NCBI GenBank assembly: GCA_045580005.1
Contig: JAZNMZ010000041.1
Span: 1 to 55,489, forward strand
Reading direction: 5' to 3'
Length of the DNA stretch: 55,489 nt
Origin: UMGS1052 sp045580005
Lineage (GTDB): Bacteria; Bacillota; Clostridia; Oscillospirales; CAG-382
Below, one piece after another: positions 31,036 to 40,778 of the stretch; position 1 is the first letter of the stretch; each line of letters begins with the position of its first letter. The notes below the pieces were generated by a model. That model ran no database searches, was not told the DNA's origin, and saw only the letters and a program-made list of their open reading frames with translations. The position numbers and the translations under genes were made by a program.

Positions 31036-32220
31036 ATGAAAGAATTTGAACTCAAATACGGTTGTAATCCCAACCAGAAGCCATCAAAAATATATATGAG
31101 GGACGGCTCCGAGCTTCCGATTGAAATTCTTTGCGGAAGACCCGGATACATAAATTTTCTTGACGCATTCAACTCATGGCAGTTAGTGTGCGAGCTCAAG
31201 GCGGCGCTCGGCATGCCTGCAGCGGCGTCTTTCAAGCATGTAAGTCCCACCTCTGCCGCTATCGGCACTCCTCTTTCCGAAAAGCTTAAAAAGGCGTGTT
31301 TCGTTGTCGATATCGAGGGTCTTAACGACTCTCCCCTTGCCTGTGCTTACGCAAGAGCAAGAGGTACAGACAGAATGTGCTCTTTCGGTGACTGGATTGC
31401 TCTTTCTGACGAGTGTGACGCGCTTACTGCAACACTTATCAAGCGCGAGGTATCCGACGGCGTTATTGCTCCCAGCTACACAGACGAAGCTCTTGAAATT
31501 CTCAAGACAAAGAAAAAGGGCAACTACAATATCGTAAAGATAGACCCTGAGTATGTTCCCGAAAAGACCGAGCGTAAGCAGGTGTTCGGTATCACATTCG
31601 AACAGGGCAGAAATGACTTTGAAATAAACGAAGAGCTCCTTTCTAACATAGTAACAGAAAACAAATCTCTTCCCGACAGTGCAAAGCGTGACCTTATTGT
31701 TGCTCTTATTACTCTCAAGTACACTCAGTCAAACTCAGTGTGCTACGCTGTTGACGGTCAGGCAATCGGCGTTGGCGCAGGCCAGCAGTCGAGAATTCAC
31801 TGCACACGCCTTGCAGGAACAAAGGCAGACACATGGCAGCTGCGTCAGCATGACAAGGTGCTCTCACTCCCCTTCTTGCCCACACTCGGCAGAGCAGACA
31901 GAGACAATGTTGTTGACGGCTATATTAACAAAAACGAAGAGGATGTATGTGCAGACGGTATCTGGCAGAAGTATTTTACAGAACAGCCCGAACCGCTTAC
32001 AGATGAAGAAGCAAAGGCATATCTTGCAACACTTTCGGGTGTTGCTCTCGGCTCTGACGCGTTCTTCCCGTTTGGCGACAATATCGAGCGAGCAAACAAG
32101 AGCGGCGTATCATATATTGCAGAGCCCGGCGGCTCTATAAGAGACGATCTTGTTATTGAGTGTGCCAACAAGTACGGTATGGTAATTTCGTTTACCGGTA
32201 TGCGTCTTTTCCACCATTAA
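31036..32220 (+). CDS. purH: AICAR formyltransferase (stand-alone, PurH C-domain type)
   Basis: 394 residues from ATG 31036, with GAAAGGA about 10 bases upstream. It contains only the AICAR transformylase half of PurH: LKYGCNPNQKPSK, the catalytic KH pair in SFKHVSPTSAAIG, ARARGTDRMCSFGDW, GAGQQSRIHCTRLAG, and the closing SDAFFPFGDN...EPGGSIRDD...GMRLFHH. It formylates AICAR (ZMP) with 10-formyl-THF. The IMP cyclohydrolase domain is absent and supplied by the upstream PurO-like gene. ZMP, its substrate, is the ligand class of the operon's riboswitch, which closes a feedback loop. Confidence 0.93.
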   Translation: MKEFELKYGCNPNQKPSKIYMRDGSELPIEILCGRPGYINFLDAFNSWQLVCELKAALGMPAAASFKHVSPTSAAIGTPLSEKLKKACFVVDIEGLNDSPLACAYARARGTDRMCSFGDWIALSDECDALTATLIKREVSDGVIAPSYTDEALEILKTKKKGNYNIVKIDPEYVPEKTERKQVFGITFEQGRNDFEINEELLSNIVTENKSLPDSAKRDLIVALITLKYTQSNSVCYAVDGQAIGVGAGQQSRIHCTRLAGTKADTWQLRQHDKVLSLPFLPTLGRADRDNVVDGYINKNEEDVCADGIWQKYFTEQPEPLTDEEAKAYLATLSGVALGSDAFFPFGDNIERANKSGVSYIAEPGGSIRDDLVIECANKYGMVISFTGMRLFHH

Positions 32221-32238
32221 TGCTACGGAGAAGATAAT

Positions 32239-33513
32239 ATGATAATTGCAGTTATCGGCGGTGGCGGCCGTGAACACGCCATAATCAAAAAGCTCAAAGA
32301 AAACAGCAATGTTGAAAAAATCTACGCCATCCCCGGCAACGGCGGTATTGCCGCTGACGCCGAGTGTGTGGCAATAGGCGCAAAGGAAATTGACAAAATT
32401 GTCGGCTGGGCAAAGGAAACAAAGCCCGACTTTGCAGTTGTTGCTCCCGATGACCCGCTTGTGCTCGGACTTGTTGACGAGCTCGAGGCTCTCGGAATCC
32501 CCTGCTTCGGTCCGCGCAAGAACGCAGCTATCATCGAGGGAAGCAAGGTTTTCTCCAAAAACCTTATGAAAAAGTACAATATCCCGACAGCACAGTATGA
32601 GGTTTTCTCTGACATAAACGACGCTATCAAATATCTCGAAACAGCTCCTATTCCTACAGTAATAAAGGCAGACGGACTTGCACTCGGAAAGGGTGTTATC
32701 ATTGCCGAAACAAGGGATGCGGCAAAGGAGGCTGTACGCTCTATGATGGAGGACAAGGTCTTTGGCGAGAGCGGCAGCAATATTGTAATAGAAGAATTCC
32801 TGACAGGACCTGAGGTATCCGTACTCTCGTTTACAGATGGAAAGACTGTTGTGCCCATGGTATCGTCAATGGACCACAAGAGAGCCGGCAATAACGATAC
32901 AGGCCTCAACACAGGAGGTATGGGAACTATTGCTCCCAACCCCTACTACACCGAGGAGATTGCGGCAGAATGTATGGAAAAAATCTTTGTTCCTACAATC
33001 AACGCAATGAACAGCGAGGGTAGAACATTCAAGGGATGTCTTTATTTCGGACTTATGCTCACCCCAAACGGTCCTAAGGTGATAGAGTACAACTGCCGTT
33101 TCGGCGACCCCGAAACTCAAGTTGTTCTCCCCTTACTTGAGAGCGACCTCTATACGATAATGAAAGCCGTATCAGACGAAAGGCTTGCCGAAACAGAAGT
33201 GAAGTTCTCAGACGGTGCTGCGTGCTGTGTGGTTATGGCATCCAAAGGATACCCGCAGAAATATCAGACCGGTTTTGAAATGACGCTCCCCTGCGTGAGC
33301 GGAAATGATGAAATCTATGTCGCAGGTGCAAAGCTTGACGGCGATAAGCTCCTCACTGCGGGCGGCAGAGTACTCGGTGCAGTGAGCAAGGCAGACACTC
33401 TTGAAAAGGCAATTGATGGCGCGTACAGCCTTGTAAAGACAATAAAATTTGAAAATTCTTTCTGCAGAAACGACATAGGAAAAAGAGCTCTTATGGCAAA
33501 AGGAGAAAAATAA
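32239..33513 (+). CDS. purD: Phosphoribosylamine-glycine ligase
   Basis: 424 residues. It is an ATP-grasp enzyme making GAR from phosphoribosylamine and glycine. It starts with IAVIGGGGREHAIIKKL and continues with IPGNGGIA, VVAPDDPLVLGLVDELEA, IEEFLTGPEVSVLSFTDG, MDHKRAGNNDTGLNTGGMG and EYNCRFGDPETQVVLPLL, all standard for PurD. Length is normal. The purL start codon follows its stop immediately, with AAAAGGAG inside the purD end, so translation is coupled. Confidence 0.97.
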   Translation: MIIAVIGGGGREHAIIKKLKENSNVEKIYAIPGNGGIAADAECVAIGAKEIDKIVGWAKETKPDFAVVAPDDPLVLGLVDELEALGIPCFGPRKNAAIIEGSKVFSKNLMKKYNIPTAQYEVFSDINDAIKYLETAPIPTVIKADGLALGKGVIIAETRDAAKEAVRSMMEDKVFGESGSNIVIEEFLTGPEVSVLSFTDGKTVVPMVSSMDHKRAGNNDTGLNTGGMGTIAPNPYYTEEIAAECMEKIFVPTINAMNSEGRTFKGCLYFGLMLTPNGPKVIEYNCRFGDPETQVVLPLLESDLYTIMKAVSDERLAETEVKFSDGAACCVVMASKGYPQKYQTGFEMTLPCVSGNDEIYVAGAKLDGDKLLTAGGRVLGAVSKADTLEKAIDGAYSLVKTIKFENSFCRNDIGKRALMAKGEK

Positions 33514-36500
33514 ATGGTTTACAGAGTATATGTAGAAAAAAATTCCGGACTTGATCACGAAGCGTCGGCTATGCTTTCCGACCTGCGTACACTCCACGGA
33601 CTCACATCGTTAAAGTCACTTCGTATCATCAACAGATACGATGTTGAAAATATTGACAAGGAGCTGTTTGACTATGCCAAGGGCACAGTTTTTTCTGAGC
33701 CTCAGCTTGACAAGATCGCGGACAAGCTCGACTCTGACTGCAAAAATATATTTGCAGTAGAGTTTCTGCCCGGTCAGTTTGACCAGCGTGCAGACTCGGC
33801 GGCTCAGTGTATACAGATTATTTCCTGCAAGGAGCGTCCGACTGTACGCACAGCAAAGGTTTATATCCCCGAGGGCGACATTACTCCCGACGAGCTTGCG
33901 CTCATCAAAAAGTATGTTATAAACCCTGTTGAAAGCAGAGAAGCGTCTCTTGACGAGTATGAAACTCTCATTGCAGATTACAGTATTCCCACAGAGGTTG
34001 AAACTCTCGATGGATTTATCACGCTCTCTCGAGACGGGCTTTCTGATTTTCTCGCTCAGAACGGCCTTGCTATGGATATCGACGACCTTACTTTCTGCCA
34101 GGACTACTTCAAAAAAGAGGGCAGAAATCCCACAATCACAGAAATCAAGATGCTCGATACATACTGGTCCGACCACTGCCGTCACACAACATTCCTCACT
34201 ACTATCGACAGTGTAGCATTTGAGGATGAGCTTTTGAAAGAAGCTTATGATAAGTATCTTGCAGTACGGGCAGAGCTCGGCAGAACAAAACCGATAAATC
34301 TCATGGACATTGCGACAGTTGCGGCAAAGTATCTCAAAAAAACAGGCAAGCTCACAAAGCTTGACGAGTCGGAAGAAATCAACGCCTGCACTGTTAAAAT
34401 TAAAATCGAGGTCGACGGCGAAGAACAGGACTGGCTCTTGCTCTTTAAGAACGAAACTCACAACCACCCGACAGAAATTGAGCCGTTTGGTGGTGCTGCG
34501 ACCTGTATCGGCGGTGCAATCCGCGATCCCCTGTCCGGCAGAAGCTATGTATACGCCGCAATGCGTGTAACAGGTGCGGCTGACCCCACAAGACCTGTGT
34601 CAGAAACTCTCAAGGGCAAGCTTCCTCAGAGAAAGATTGTTACAACCGCTGCTGCAGGCTACTCATCATACGGCAACCAGATCGGTCTTGCGACAGGTCA
34701 GGTTGATGAAATATACCACGACGGCTATGCTGCAAAGCGTATGGAAATCGGTGCCGTTGTTGCGGCAGCTCCTGCCGAGAATGTACGCCGTGAGGTTCCT
34801 GCAGCAGGCGATATAATCATTTTGCTCGGCGGCAGAACAGGCCGTGACGGCTGCGGCGGAGCTACAGGCTCATCAAAATCTCACAGCGTCTCGTCTCTTG
34901 AATCCTGCGGAGCAGAGGTTCAAAAAGGTAACGCCCCCGAAGAACGCAAGCTCCAAAGACTGTTCAGAAGCAAAGAAGCCTCTAGGCTCATCAAGCGTTG
35001 TAACGACTTTGGTGCAGGCGGCGTATCTGTTGCTATCGGCGAGCTTGCCGACGGTATCAAGATCAATCTCAACGCTGTTCCCAAGAAATATGATGGTCTT
35101 GGCGGCACAGAGCTTGCAATAAGTGAATCTCAGGAGAGAATGGCTGTTGTTGTGGCAAGCGAGGATGTAGAAAAGTTCTGCGCTCTTGCCGACAAGGAAA
35201 ATCTCGAGGCGACAGTTGTTGCCGAGGTCACAGCCGAGCCCAGACTCACAATGAGCTGGAACGGCAAGAAGATTGTTGACATCTCGCGTGAGTTTTTAAA
35301 TTCCAACGGTGCGGAAAAACACATTGATATCACCCCCAAGGCTCCCGAAAGCTACAAAAAAGAGCTCAGCGGCAGCTTTGAAGAAAAGTACACTTCCCTT
35401 GCAGACGACCTTAATGTCTGCTCAAAGAGAGGTCTTTCCGAGAGATTTGACTCTACAATCGGCGCAGGTACAGTGCTTATGCCCTTTGGTGGAAAGTATC
35501 AGCTCACACCTAGCCAGGTTATGGCAAACAAGGTGTCGGTAGAAAAAGGCTACACAGACAACTGCTCGGTTATGTCATACGGCTACAACCCCTTTATAAC
35601 AGAAAAGAGCCCCTACCATGGCGCATATCTCGCTGTTGTTGAATCGGTTTCAAAGCTTATGGCAAGCGGTCTTAAGTATGAGGATATTTATCTCACATTC
35701 CAGGAGTACTTCGAAAAGCCCAAGAAGTGCGGCGCCCGCTGGGGCAAGCCTATGGCGGCTCTTCTCGGTGCTTTTGTGGCACAGACTGAGCTCGGTATTG
35801 CCTCTATAGGCGGCAAGGACTCAATGAGCGGCTCTTTTGAGGATATAGATGTTCCTCCGACGCTCGTATCTTTTGCAGTTACTGTAGGCAAGGCAAGCGA
35901 GGTTGTTTCAAACGAGTTCAAAAAATCGGGCAGCAAGGTTATTCTCTTAAAGCCCGAATATGACAAGAACCACCTGCCTGTAACCTCGTCGCTTATCGAC
36001 ACATACGGCAAGGTACGCAAGCTCAACGAGCAGGGCAAGCTTCTCGCGGCATACACACCCACATACGGCGGTGTTGCTGAGGCTGTAATGAAGATGTGCT
36101 TCGGCAACAAGATCGGATTTAAGTATAACGACAATGTAAGCGAAGAAGAAATCTTCGGCTACAACTACGGTGCATTTGTACTTGAGATTTCGGACGACTC
36201 ATCAGTTGACGGCGAAATCGTCCTCGGTAGCACAACAGACGAAAAGAACATCAGCTACAAGGGCACAGCTCTTGCTCTTGACAAGCTGCTCGGAATTTAT
36301 GAGAACAAGCTTGAGTCTGTATTTGCCTGCAATATAAAGACACAGGAAAAGGAAATCCCTGCTTTCTCTTACGAGCGCAAAGAGAATCTGTCAGCTTCGC
36401 TTGGGTGCGCAAAGCCCAAGGTGCTCATCCCCGTGTTCCCCGGAACAAACTGCGAATACGATACAGCAAAAGTTCTCGCTGCGGCAGGCGCCGATCCTGA

Positions 36501-37212
36501 AATATTTGTAATCCGCAATCTCACGGCAGACAGTATCTCCCGATCTGTAGAAGAGTTTGCACTCAAGGTTGCAGGCTCTCAGATGATATTTGTCCCCGGA
36601 GGATTCTCGGGCGGCGACGAGCCCGACGGCTCGGGTAAATTTATTACCGCTTTCTTCCGCAACGCCGAGATTAAAGAAGCTGTTACAGGGCTACTTGACA
36701 GACGCGACGGACTTATGTGCGGTATATGCAACGGCTTCCAGGCACTTATTAAGCTGGGTCTTGTGCCGTACGGCAAGATTATCGACACAGATGCCGACTG
36801 TCCTACACTTACATACAACACTATCGGACGCCATCAGTCAAGGCTTGTGCGCACAAGAATTGCATCAAACAAATCTCCCTGGCTTGCAGGTACCGAGGTT
36901 GGTGATATATACACTGTTGCAATCTCTCACGGCGAGGGCAGATTCATCGCAAGCGATGAGCTTATAAGGAAGCTTGCCGACAACGGACAGATAGCAACAC
37001 AGTATGTTGATATGGCAGGCAACCCCACATACGACATCAGCTGCAATCCCAACGGCTCAAACTTTGCAATTGAGGGTATTACCTCCCCCGACGGCAGGGT
37101 ATTCGGTAAGATGGGACATTCCGAGCGTATCGGAGAAAATCTTTATAAGAATGTTCCCGGCATTTACGATATGCAGATGTTCGCATCAGCTGTAAAATAT
37201 TTTAAACAATAA
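33514..37212 (+). CDS. purL: Phosphoribosylformylglycinamidine synthase, single-chain
   Basis: 1232 residues, the large fused form, in which the synthetase and glutamine amidotransferase are one chain instead of separate PurS/PurQ/PurL. Central parts carry SDHCRHTTF, NETHNHPTEIEPFGGAATCIGGAIRD and the ATP-binding repeats (IGGKDSMSGSF). The C terminus from about residue 965 is a class I amidotransferase: FPGTNCEYDTAKVL, PGGFSGGDEPDG, GICNGFQALIKLGL with the nucleophilic Cys, and ISHGEGRF with the catalytic His and Glu. It converts FGAR to FGAM. Many clostridia use this single-chain type. Confidence 0.97.
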   Translation: MVYRVYVEKNSGLDHEASAMLSDLRTLHGLTSLKSLRIINRYDVENIDKELFDYAKGTVFSEPQLDKIADKLDSDCKNIFAVEFLPGQFDQRADSAAQCIQIISCKERPTVRTAKVYIPEGDITPDELALIKKYVINPVESREASLDEYETLIADYSIPTEVETLDGFITLSRDGLSDFLAQNGLAMDIDDLTFCQDYFKKEGRNPTITEIKMLDTYWSDHCRHTTFLTTIDSVAFEDELLKEAYDKYLAVRAELGRTKPINLMDIATVAAKYLKKTGKLTKLDESEEINACTVKIKIEVDGEEQDWLLLFKNETHNHPTEIEPFGGAATCIGGAIRDPLSGRSYVYAAMRVTGAADPTRPVSETLKGKLPQRKIVTTAAAGYSSYGNQIGLATGQVDEIYHDGYAAKRMEIGAVVAAAPAENVRREVPAAGDIIILLGGRTGRDGCGGATGSSKSHSVSSLESCGAEVQKGNAPEERKLQRLFRSKEASRLIKRCNDFGAGGVSVAIGELADGIKINLNAVPKKYDGLGGTELAISESQERMAVVVASEDVEKFCALADKENLEATVVAEVTAEPRLTMSWNGKKIVDISREFLNSNGAEKHIDITPKAPESYKKELSGSFEEKYTSLADDLNVCSKRGLSERFDSTIGAGTVLMPFGGKYQLTPSQVMANKVSVEKGYTDNCSVMSYGYNPFITEKSPYHGAYLAVVESVSKLMASGLKYEDIYLTFQEYFEKPKKCGARWGKPMAALLGAFVAQTELGIASIGGKDSMSGSFEDIDVPPTLVSFAVTVGKASEVVSNEFKKSGSKVILLKPEYDKNHLPVTSSLIDTYGKVRKLNEQGKLLAAYTPTYGGVAEAVMKMCFGNKIGFKYNDNVSEEEIFGYNYGAFVLEISDDSSVDGEIVLGSTTDEKNISYKGTALALDKLLGIYENKLESVFACNIKTQEKEIPAFSYERKENLSASLGCAKPKVLIPVFPGTNCEYDTAKVLAAAGADPEIFVIRNLTADSISRSVEEFALKVAGSQMIFVPGGFSGGDEPDGSGKFITAFFRNAEIKEAVTGLLDRRDGLMCGICNGFQALIKLGLVPYGKIIDTDADCPTLTYNTIGRHQSRLVRTRIASNKSPWLAGTEVGDIYTVAISHGEGRFIASDELIRKLADNGQIATQYVDMAGNPTYDISCNPNGSNFAIEGITSPDGRVFGKMGHSERIGENLYKNVPGIYDMQMFASAVKYFKQ

Positions 37213-37224
37213 GGAGATATTATT

Positions 37225-38901
37225 ATGGCATATCTGAGCGATATTGAAATAGCACAAAGTGTGCAGATGAAGCACATCGGCGAGATTGCCAAGACTGCCG
37301 GCATTGAAGAAAAGTATGTCGAGCAGTACGGCAACTACAAGGCAAAGATCGACCTTTCTCTTTTGAGAGAATCAAAAAAAGAAGACGGCAAGCTCATCCT
37401 TGTGACAGCCATCACACCTACTCCTGCAGGTGAGGGCAAGACCACAACAACAATCGGTCTTGCAGACGGACTCAAAAGAATAGGCAAGAATGTCGCAGTT
37501 GCTCTGCGCGAGCCCTCTCTCGGTCCCGTATTTGGTGTCAAGGGCGGTGCCGCAGGCGGCGGATACGCACAGGTTGTACCTATGGAGGACATCAATCTCC
37601 ACTTCACAGGCGATTTTCACGCAATAGGCGCGGCAAACAACCTTCTTGCCGCTATGCTCGACAACCACATCCACCAGGGCAACAAACTCGGTATTGATGT
37701 GAGAAAGATTACATGGAAGCGCTGCGTCGATATGAACGACAGACAGCTTCGCTTTGTAACAGACGGTCTCGGCGGCAAGGCAAACGGCGTTCCGCGCGAG
37801 GACGGATTTGATATCACTGTTGCATCCGAGATTATGGCTGTTTTGTGTCTGTCAAACTCAATTACAGACCTCAAGGAACGACTCTCGAGAATAATTGTAG
37901 GCTACACATACGACGACAAGCCTGTTACCTGCGGTGATATCAACGCACAGGGTGCTATGACAGCGCTCCTCAAGGACGCCCTCAAGCCCAACCTTGTACA
38001 GACACTCGAGGGTACACCCGCGTTTGTACACGGTGGTCCCTTTGCAAATATTGCACACGGCTGTATCAGTGTTATTGCAACAAAGCTCGCAATGAAGACT
38101 GCAGACTACGCAGTTACAGAAGCAGGCTTCGGTGCAGACCTCGGTGCCGAGAAGTTCCTCGACATCAAGTGCCGTATGGCAGGCCTTACTCCCGACGCAG
38201 TTGTCGTTGTTGCAACTGTAAGAGCACTCAAAATGCACGGCGGTCTTGCCAAAACAGAGCTTGCAAACGAGAACATCGAGGCGCTTGAAAAGGGTATCCC
38301 CAATCTTCTTCGCCATGTTTCAAATATCAAGAATGTCTACAAGCTCCCCTGCGTTGTAGCTGTAAACAGATTCCCCACAGATACAGATAACGAGATTGAT
38401 TTCATTATCAAAAAATGCCGTGAGCTCGGCGTAAATGTTGTTCTGTCAACCGTATGGGCACAGGGCGGCGAAGGCGGTATCGAGCTTGCAAAAGAGGTTG
38501 TGCGTCTGTGCGAGGAAGAAAAGGGTGAATTCACATTTTCATACGAGCTCTCGGGCACTATCGAGGAAAAAATCGAGGCTGTTGTAAAGAAGATTTATGG
38601 TGGTGTCGGTATCAATGTGCTCCCTGCCGCAAAGAAGCAGATCGCACAGTTGACTGAGCTTGGATTCGGCAATATGCCTGTATGTATGGCAAAGACACAG
38701 TATTCATTCTCGGATGACCCGACAAAGCTCGGCGCTCCCGAGGGCTTTACAGTTACTGTCAAGAATGTCAAGGTTTCTGCAGGTGCAGGCTTTATCGTAG
38801 TTTTGACAGGTGACATTATGACAATGCCCGGACTTCCCAAGGTCCCTGCGGCAGAAAAAATCGATGTCGACGAAAACGGTGTGATTTCAGGACTGTTCTG
38901 A
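37225..38901 (+). CDS. fhs: Formate-tetrahydrofolate ligase
   Basis: 558 residues, with AAGGAGA 9 bases upstream. It makes 10-formyl-THF from formate, THF and ATP. Motifs are the P-loop TPTPAGEGKTTTTIGLADGL, REPSLGPVFGVKGGAAGGGYAQV, FTGDFHAIGAANNLLAA, GFGADLGAEKFLDIKCR and KTQYSFSDDPTKLGAPEGF. It supplies the formyl donor used by PurN and the AICAR formyltransferase encoded upstream, and it closes the operon before a bidirectional terminator. Its inclusion matches ZTP-riboswitch regulons, which link purine and one-carbon supply. Confidence 0.98.
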   Translation: MAYLSDIEIAQSVQMKHIGEIAKTAGIEEKYVEQYGNYKAKIDLSLLRESKKEDGKLILVTAITPTPAGEGKTTTTIGLADGLKRIGKNVAVALREPSLGPVFGVKGGAAGGGYAQVVPMEDINLHFTGDFHAIGAANNLLAAMLDNHIHQGNKLGIDVRKITWKRCVDMNDRQLRFVTDGLGGKANGVPREDGFDITVASEIMAVLCLSNSITDLKERLSRIIVGYTYDDKPVTCGDINAQGAMTALLKDALKPNLVQTLEGTPAFVHGGPFANIAHGCISVIATKLAMKTADYAVTEAGFGADLGAEKFLDIKCRMAGLTPDAVVVVATVRALKMHGGLAKTELANENIEALEKGIPNLLRHVSNIKNVYKLPCVVAVNRFPTDTDNEIDFIIKKCRELGVNVVLSTVWAQGGEGGIELAKEVVRLCEEEKGEFTFSYELSGTIEEKIEAVVKKIYGGVGINVLPAAKKQIAQLTELGFGNMPVCMAKTQYSFSDDPTKLGAPEGFTVTVKNVKVSAGAGFIVVLTGDIMTMPGLPKVPAAEKIDVDENGVISGLF

Positions 38902-38912
38902 TAATAAAAAAG

Positions 38913-38944
38913 AAAAACACTTGAGAGCTTTCTCAAGTGTTTTT
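38913..38944. terminator. Bidirectional terminator after fhs
   Basis: AAAAACACTTGAGA (38913-38926), GCTT, TCTCAAGTGTTTTT (38931-38944): a perfect 14-bp stem with U/A runs on both sides. It serves the pur-fhs operon and the convergent GNAT gene. Confidence 0.9.
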
Positions 38945-38951
38945 TATGCCG

Positions 38952-39485
38952 TCAGAGCAGTCTTTCGTATGTTATTCTCTCGTTGGTGTGCGGCTCTGGG
39001 ATAAAGATTACGCCTGTTTCGACAAAGCCGTTTTTCTTTAGCATTCCGCGCATGGGGAGATTACCTCTGTGGGTGTCAACTCTAATCGAGGAACAGCCCT
39101 TTGCTATAGCCATTTTCATAATCTTTCGCGCAAAAACAGTGCCGAGTCCCTCGCCATTTTTGTCGGCGTCAACACAGATACGGTGTATAACGCAGTGCGG
39201 TCCGTTGCTCTGCCATCTGCCCGGAAACTCACCGTTGCCTGTCAGAATACTGTCATACAGCGGCTCGCCGTCAAAAATAAGAGCACACACGCCCTGCACC
39301 TCGTCATTGTCGTCGCACAGCACATAGCTTATACCATCGGCAATGTCCTTTTCGTATATACTTCTGTTGGGATAGCCTGCCTGCCACTGGTCAATCTTGA
39401 GGACATCGCGCATATTCTTCTTTGCTTTTAAGATCATTATATCTATTTTTTCAAGGTCTTTTGCTTCGGTTTTTCTTATATACAT
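38952..39485 (-). CDS. GNAT family N-acetyltransferase
   Basis: 177 residues. It begins MYIRKTEAKDLEKIDIM, the common beta1-alpha1 start of GNAT enzymes. The central strands include YVLCDDNDEVQGVCALIF. The acetyl-CoA region CVIHRICVDADKNGEGLGTVFARKIMKMA is followed by IRVDTHRGNLPMRGMLKKNGFVETG, a full GNAT fold with the Q/R-x-x-G-x-G/A-like loop reading KNGEGLG. It transfers acetyl from acetyl-CoA to an amine; the substrate is unknown. It is transcribed alone towards fhs and ends at the shared terminator. Confidence 0.9.
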   Translation of the reverse strand: MYIRKTEAKDLEKIDIMILKAKKNMRDVLKIDQWQAGYPNRSIYEKDIADGISYVLCDDNDEVQGVCALIFDGEPLYDSILTGNGEFPGRWQSNGPHCVIHRICVDADKNGEGLGTVFARKIMKMAIAKGCSSIRVDTHRGNLPMRGMLKKNGFVETGVIFIPEPHTNERITYERLL

Positions 39486-39578
39486 TTTTACCTCAGATTT
39501 TCATTTTTTTGCAACAAGATAATTATATATGACAAGCGCAAAAAAGGCAAGTCTTTTTTTGCAAAAATACTTGAGAAG

Positions 39579-39607
39579 TTGACAAAATCTGCAAAGAATG
39601 TTACAAT
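39579..39607 (+). promoter_or_regulatory. Sigma-A promoter of the acyltransferase gene
   Basis: TTGACA (39579-39584), 17 bases, and TACAAT (39602-39607), 27 bases before the ATG at 39634. Confidence 0.7.
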
Positions 39608-39633
39608 AACCATATAAAATAATGGAGGTAAGT

Positions 39634-40707
39634 ATGGATAAATCTCTTTTGCATACACCGCGCAAGCGACTGGACGAAATTTCTCTTTTAAATTCACTGC
39701 TTTGCGTTCTCGTTATATTTATACACGCGACAAGTTTTGCCGTTGCCGAATATCCCGTCAACACGCCGCACTATGTAGCGGTTATGATACCGTGGCGTCT
39801 GTCGTCGTTTGTTGTGCAGGGGTTTATCACACTCTCGGGAATAAAGCTGTTTTTGACACGCAAAGAAAGCTTTGACTACAAAAGCTACTATATATCAAGA
39901 GCAAAGACCATACTTGTTCCATACATGATATGGAGTATTATCTATTACGACTTTTATATCCTCTTTTACGGTTACTCTCTTGATATCAAATTCTTTACAC
40001 TGAGCTTTCTCAGCGGATATATCGCAAGTCATCTGTACTTTATAATCATTATAATCCAGTTCTATCTGCTCGCCCCTCTATGGCGTCTGATTGTACGCAG
40101 GATTCCTGCAGCAATCTCTTTGCCGACAGCCTTTGTCCTGACGCTGCTGTGCGAAAAGTATATGCCGTCGCTTGTGAGCAGTATCTTCCCGTCTTTTAAC
40201 TTCACTTTCAACGACAGAGTTTTCACAACCTATCTTTTCTACTGGCTGTGCGGCTGCTATATCGGCAAAAATTACGAAAAGTTCAAGCTGATTCTTAAAA
40301 AGCTTTCGACTATAGTGTATACAGCTTTCGGTATCGTTGCGGCTGTCAACATATATCTGAGCTACAGAGCCTACTGTCACTACGACAGTATCCCCTATCT
40401 TAACTATGTATGGGCAATATACGCAATTTGTGCCACATTCTTCACATACACAGTGGCACTTTCTCTTCCGCAAAAATTCTACGAAGGCAGGCTTTTCTGC
40501 TCTCTTATCAAAAAGATTGACAAATCGAGCTTTCTCATTTACCTTAGCCACATGATATTTATTTTCCTCATAAATATCCACTTGCAAAAGTTTGGTATCA
40601 CAGGCACAGGTATAAGCTATCTCATAAGACTTGTCACGGTATATCCTGCAGTATTTTTATTCTGTTTTTATGTTACAAAAAACAAAGAAAAAATCCGGAA
40701 AGCATAA
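39634..40707 (+). CDS. Membrane acyltransferase (acyltransferase family 3)
   Basis: 357 residues from ATG 39634, which has GGAGG 5 bases upstream; the ATG at 39622 overlaps that site. About ten hydrophobic segments are seen. The N-terminal motif SLLNSLLCVLVIFIHATSF has the His of the family's first helix, followed by PWRLSSFVVQGFITLSGIKLF. These mark acyltransferase-3/OafA-type membrane enzymes that O-acetylate sugars, peptidoglycan or teichoic acids. The extension KKNKEKIRKA after the last helix is cytoplasmic. It is a single-gene unit with its own promoter and terminator beside an envelope-polymer cluster, so a cell-wall substrate is plausible (inference). Confidence 0.88.
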   Translation: MDKSLLHTPRKRLDEISLLNSLLCVLVIFIHATSFAVAEYPVNTPHYVAVMIPWRLSSFVVQGFITLSGIKLFLTRKESFDYKSYYISRAKTILVPYMIWSIIYYDFYILFYGYSLDIKFFTLSFLSGYIASHLYFIIIIIQFYLLAPLWRLIVRRIPAAISLPTAFVLTLLCEKYMPSLVSSIFPSFNFTFNDRVFTTYLFYWLCGCYIGKNYEKFKLILKKLSTIVYTAFGIVAAVNIYLSYRAYCHYDSIPYLNYVWAIYAICATFFTYTVALSLPQKFYEGRLFCSLIKKIDKSSFLIYLSHMIFIFLINIHLQKFGITGTGISYLIRLVTVYPAVFLFCFYVTKNKEKIRKA

Positions 40708-40720
40708 GCTTTCCGGATTT
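40691..40720. terminator. Bidirectional terminator between acyltransferase and csaB
   Basis: AAATCCGGAAAGC (40691-40703), ATAA, GCTTTCCGGATTT (40708-40720) form a perfect 13-bp stem, with TTTTATT rightward and an A-run on the left. It serves both converging units. Confidence 0.88.
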
Positions 40721-40778
40721 TATTCTACCATGAAGTAAAAATGCTTGCTCGAAAGACTTTATGTGCGTATTCTACCAT

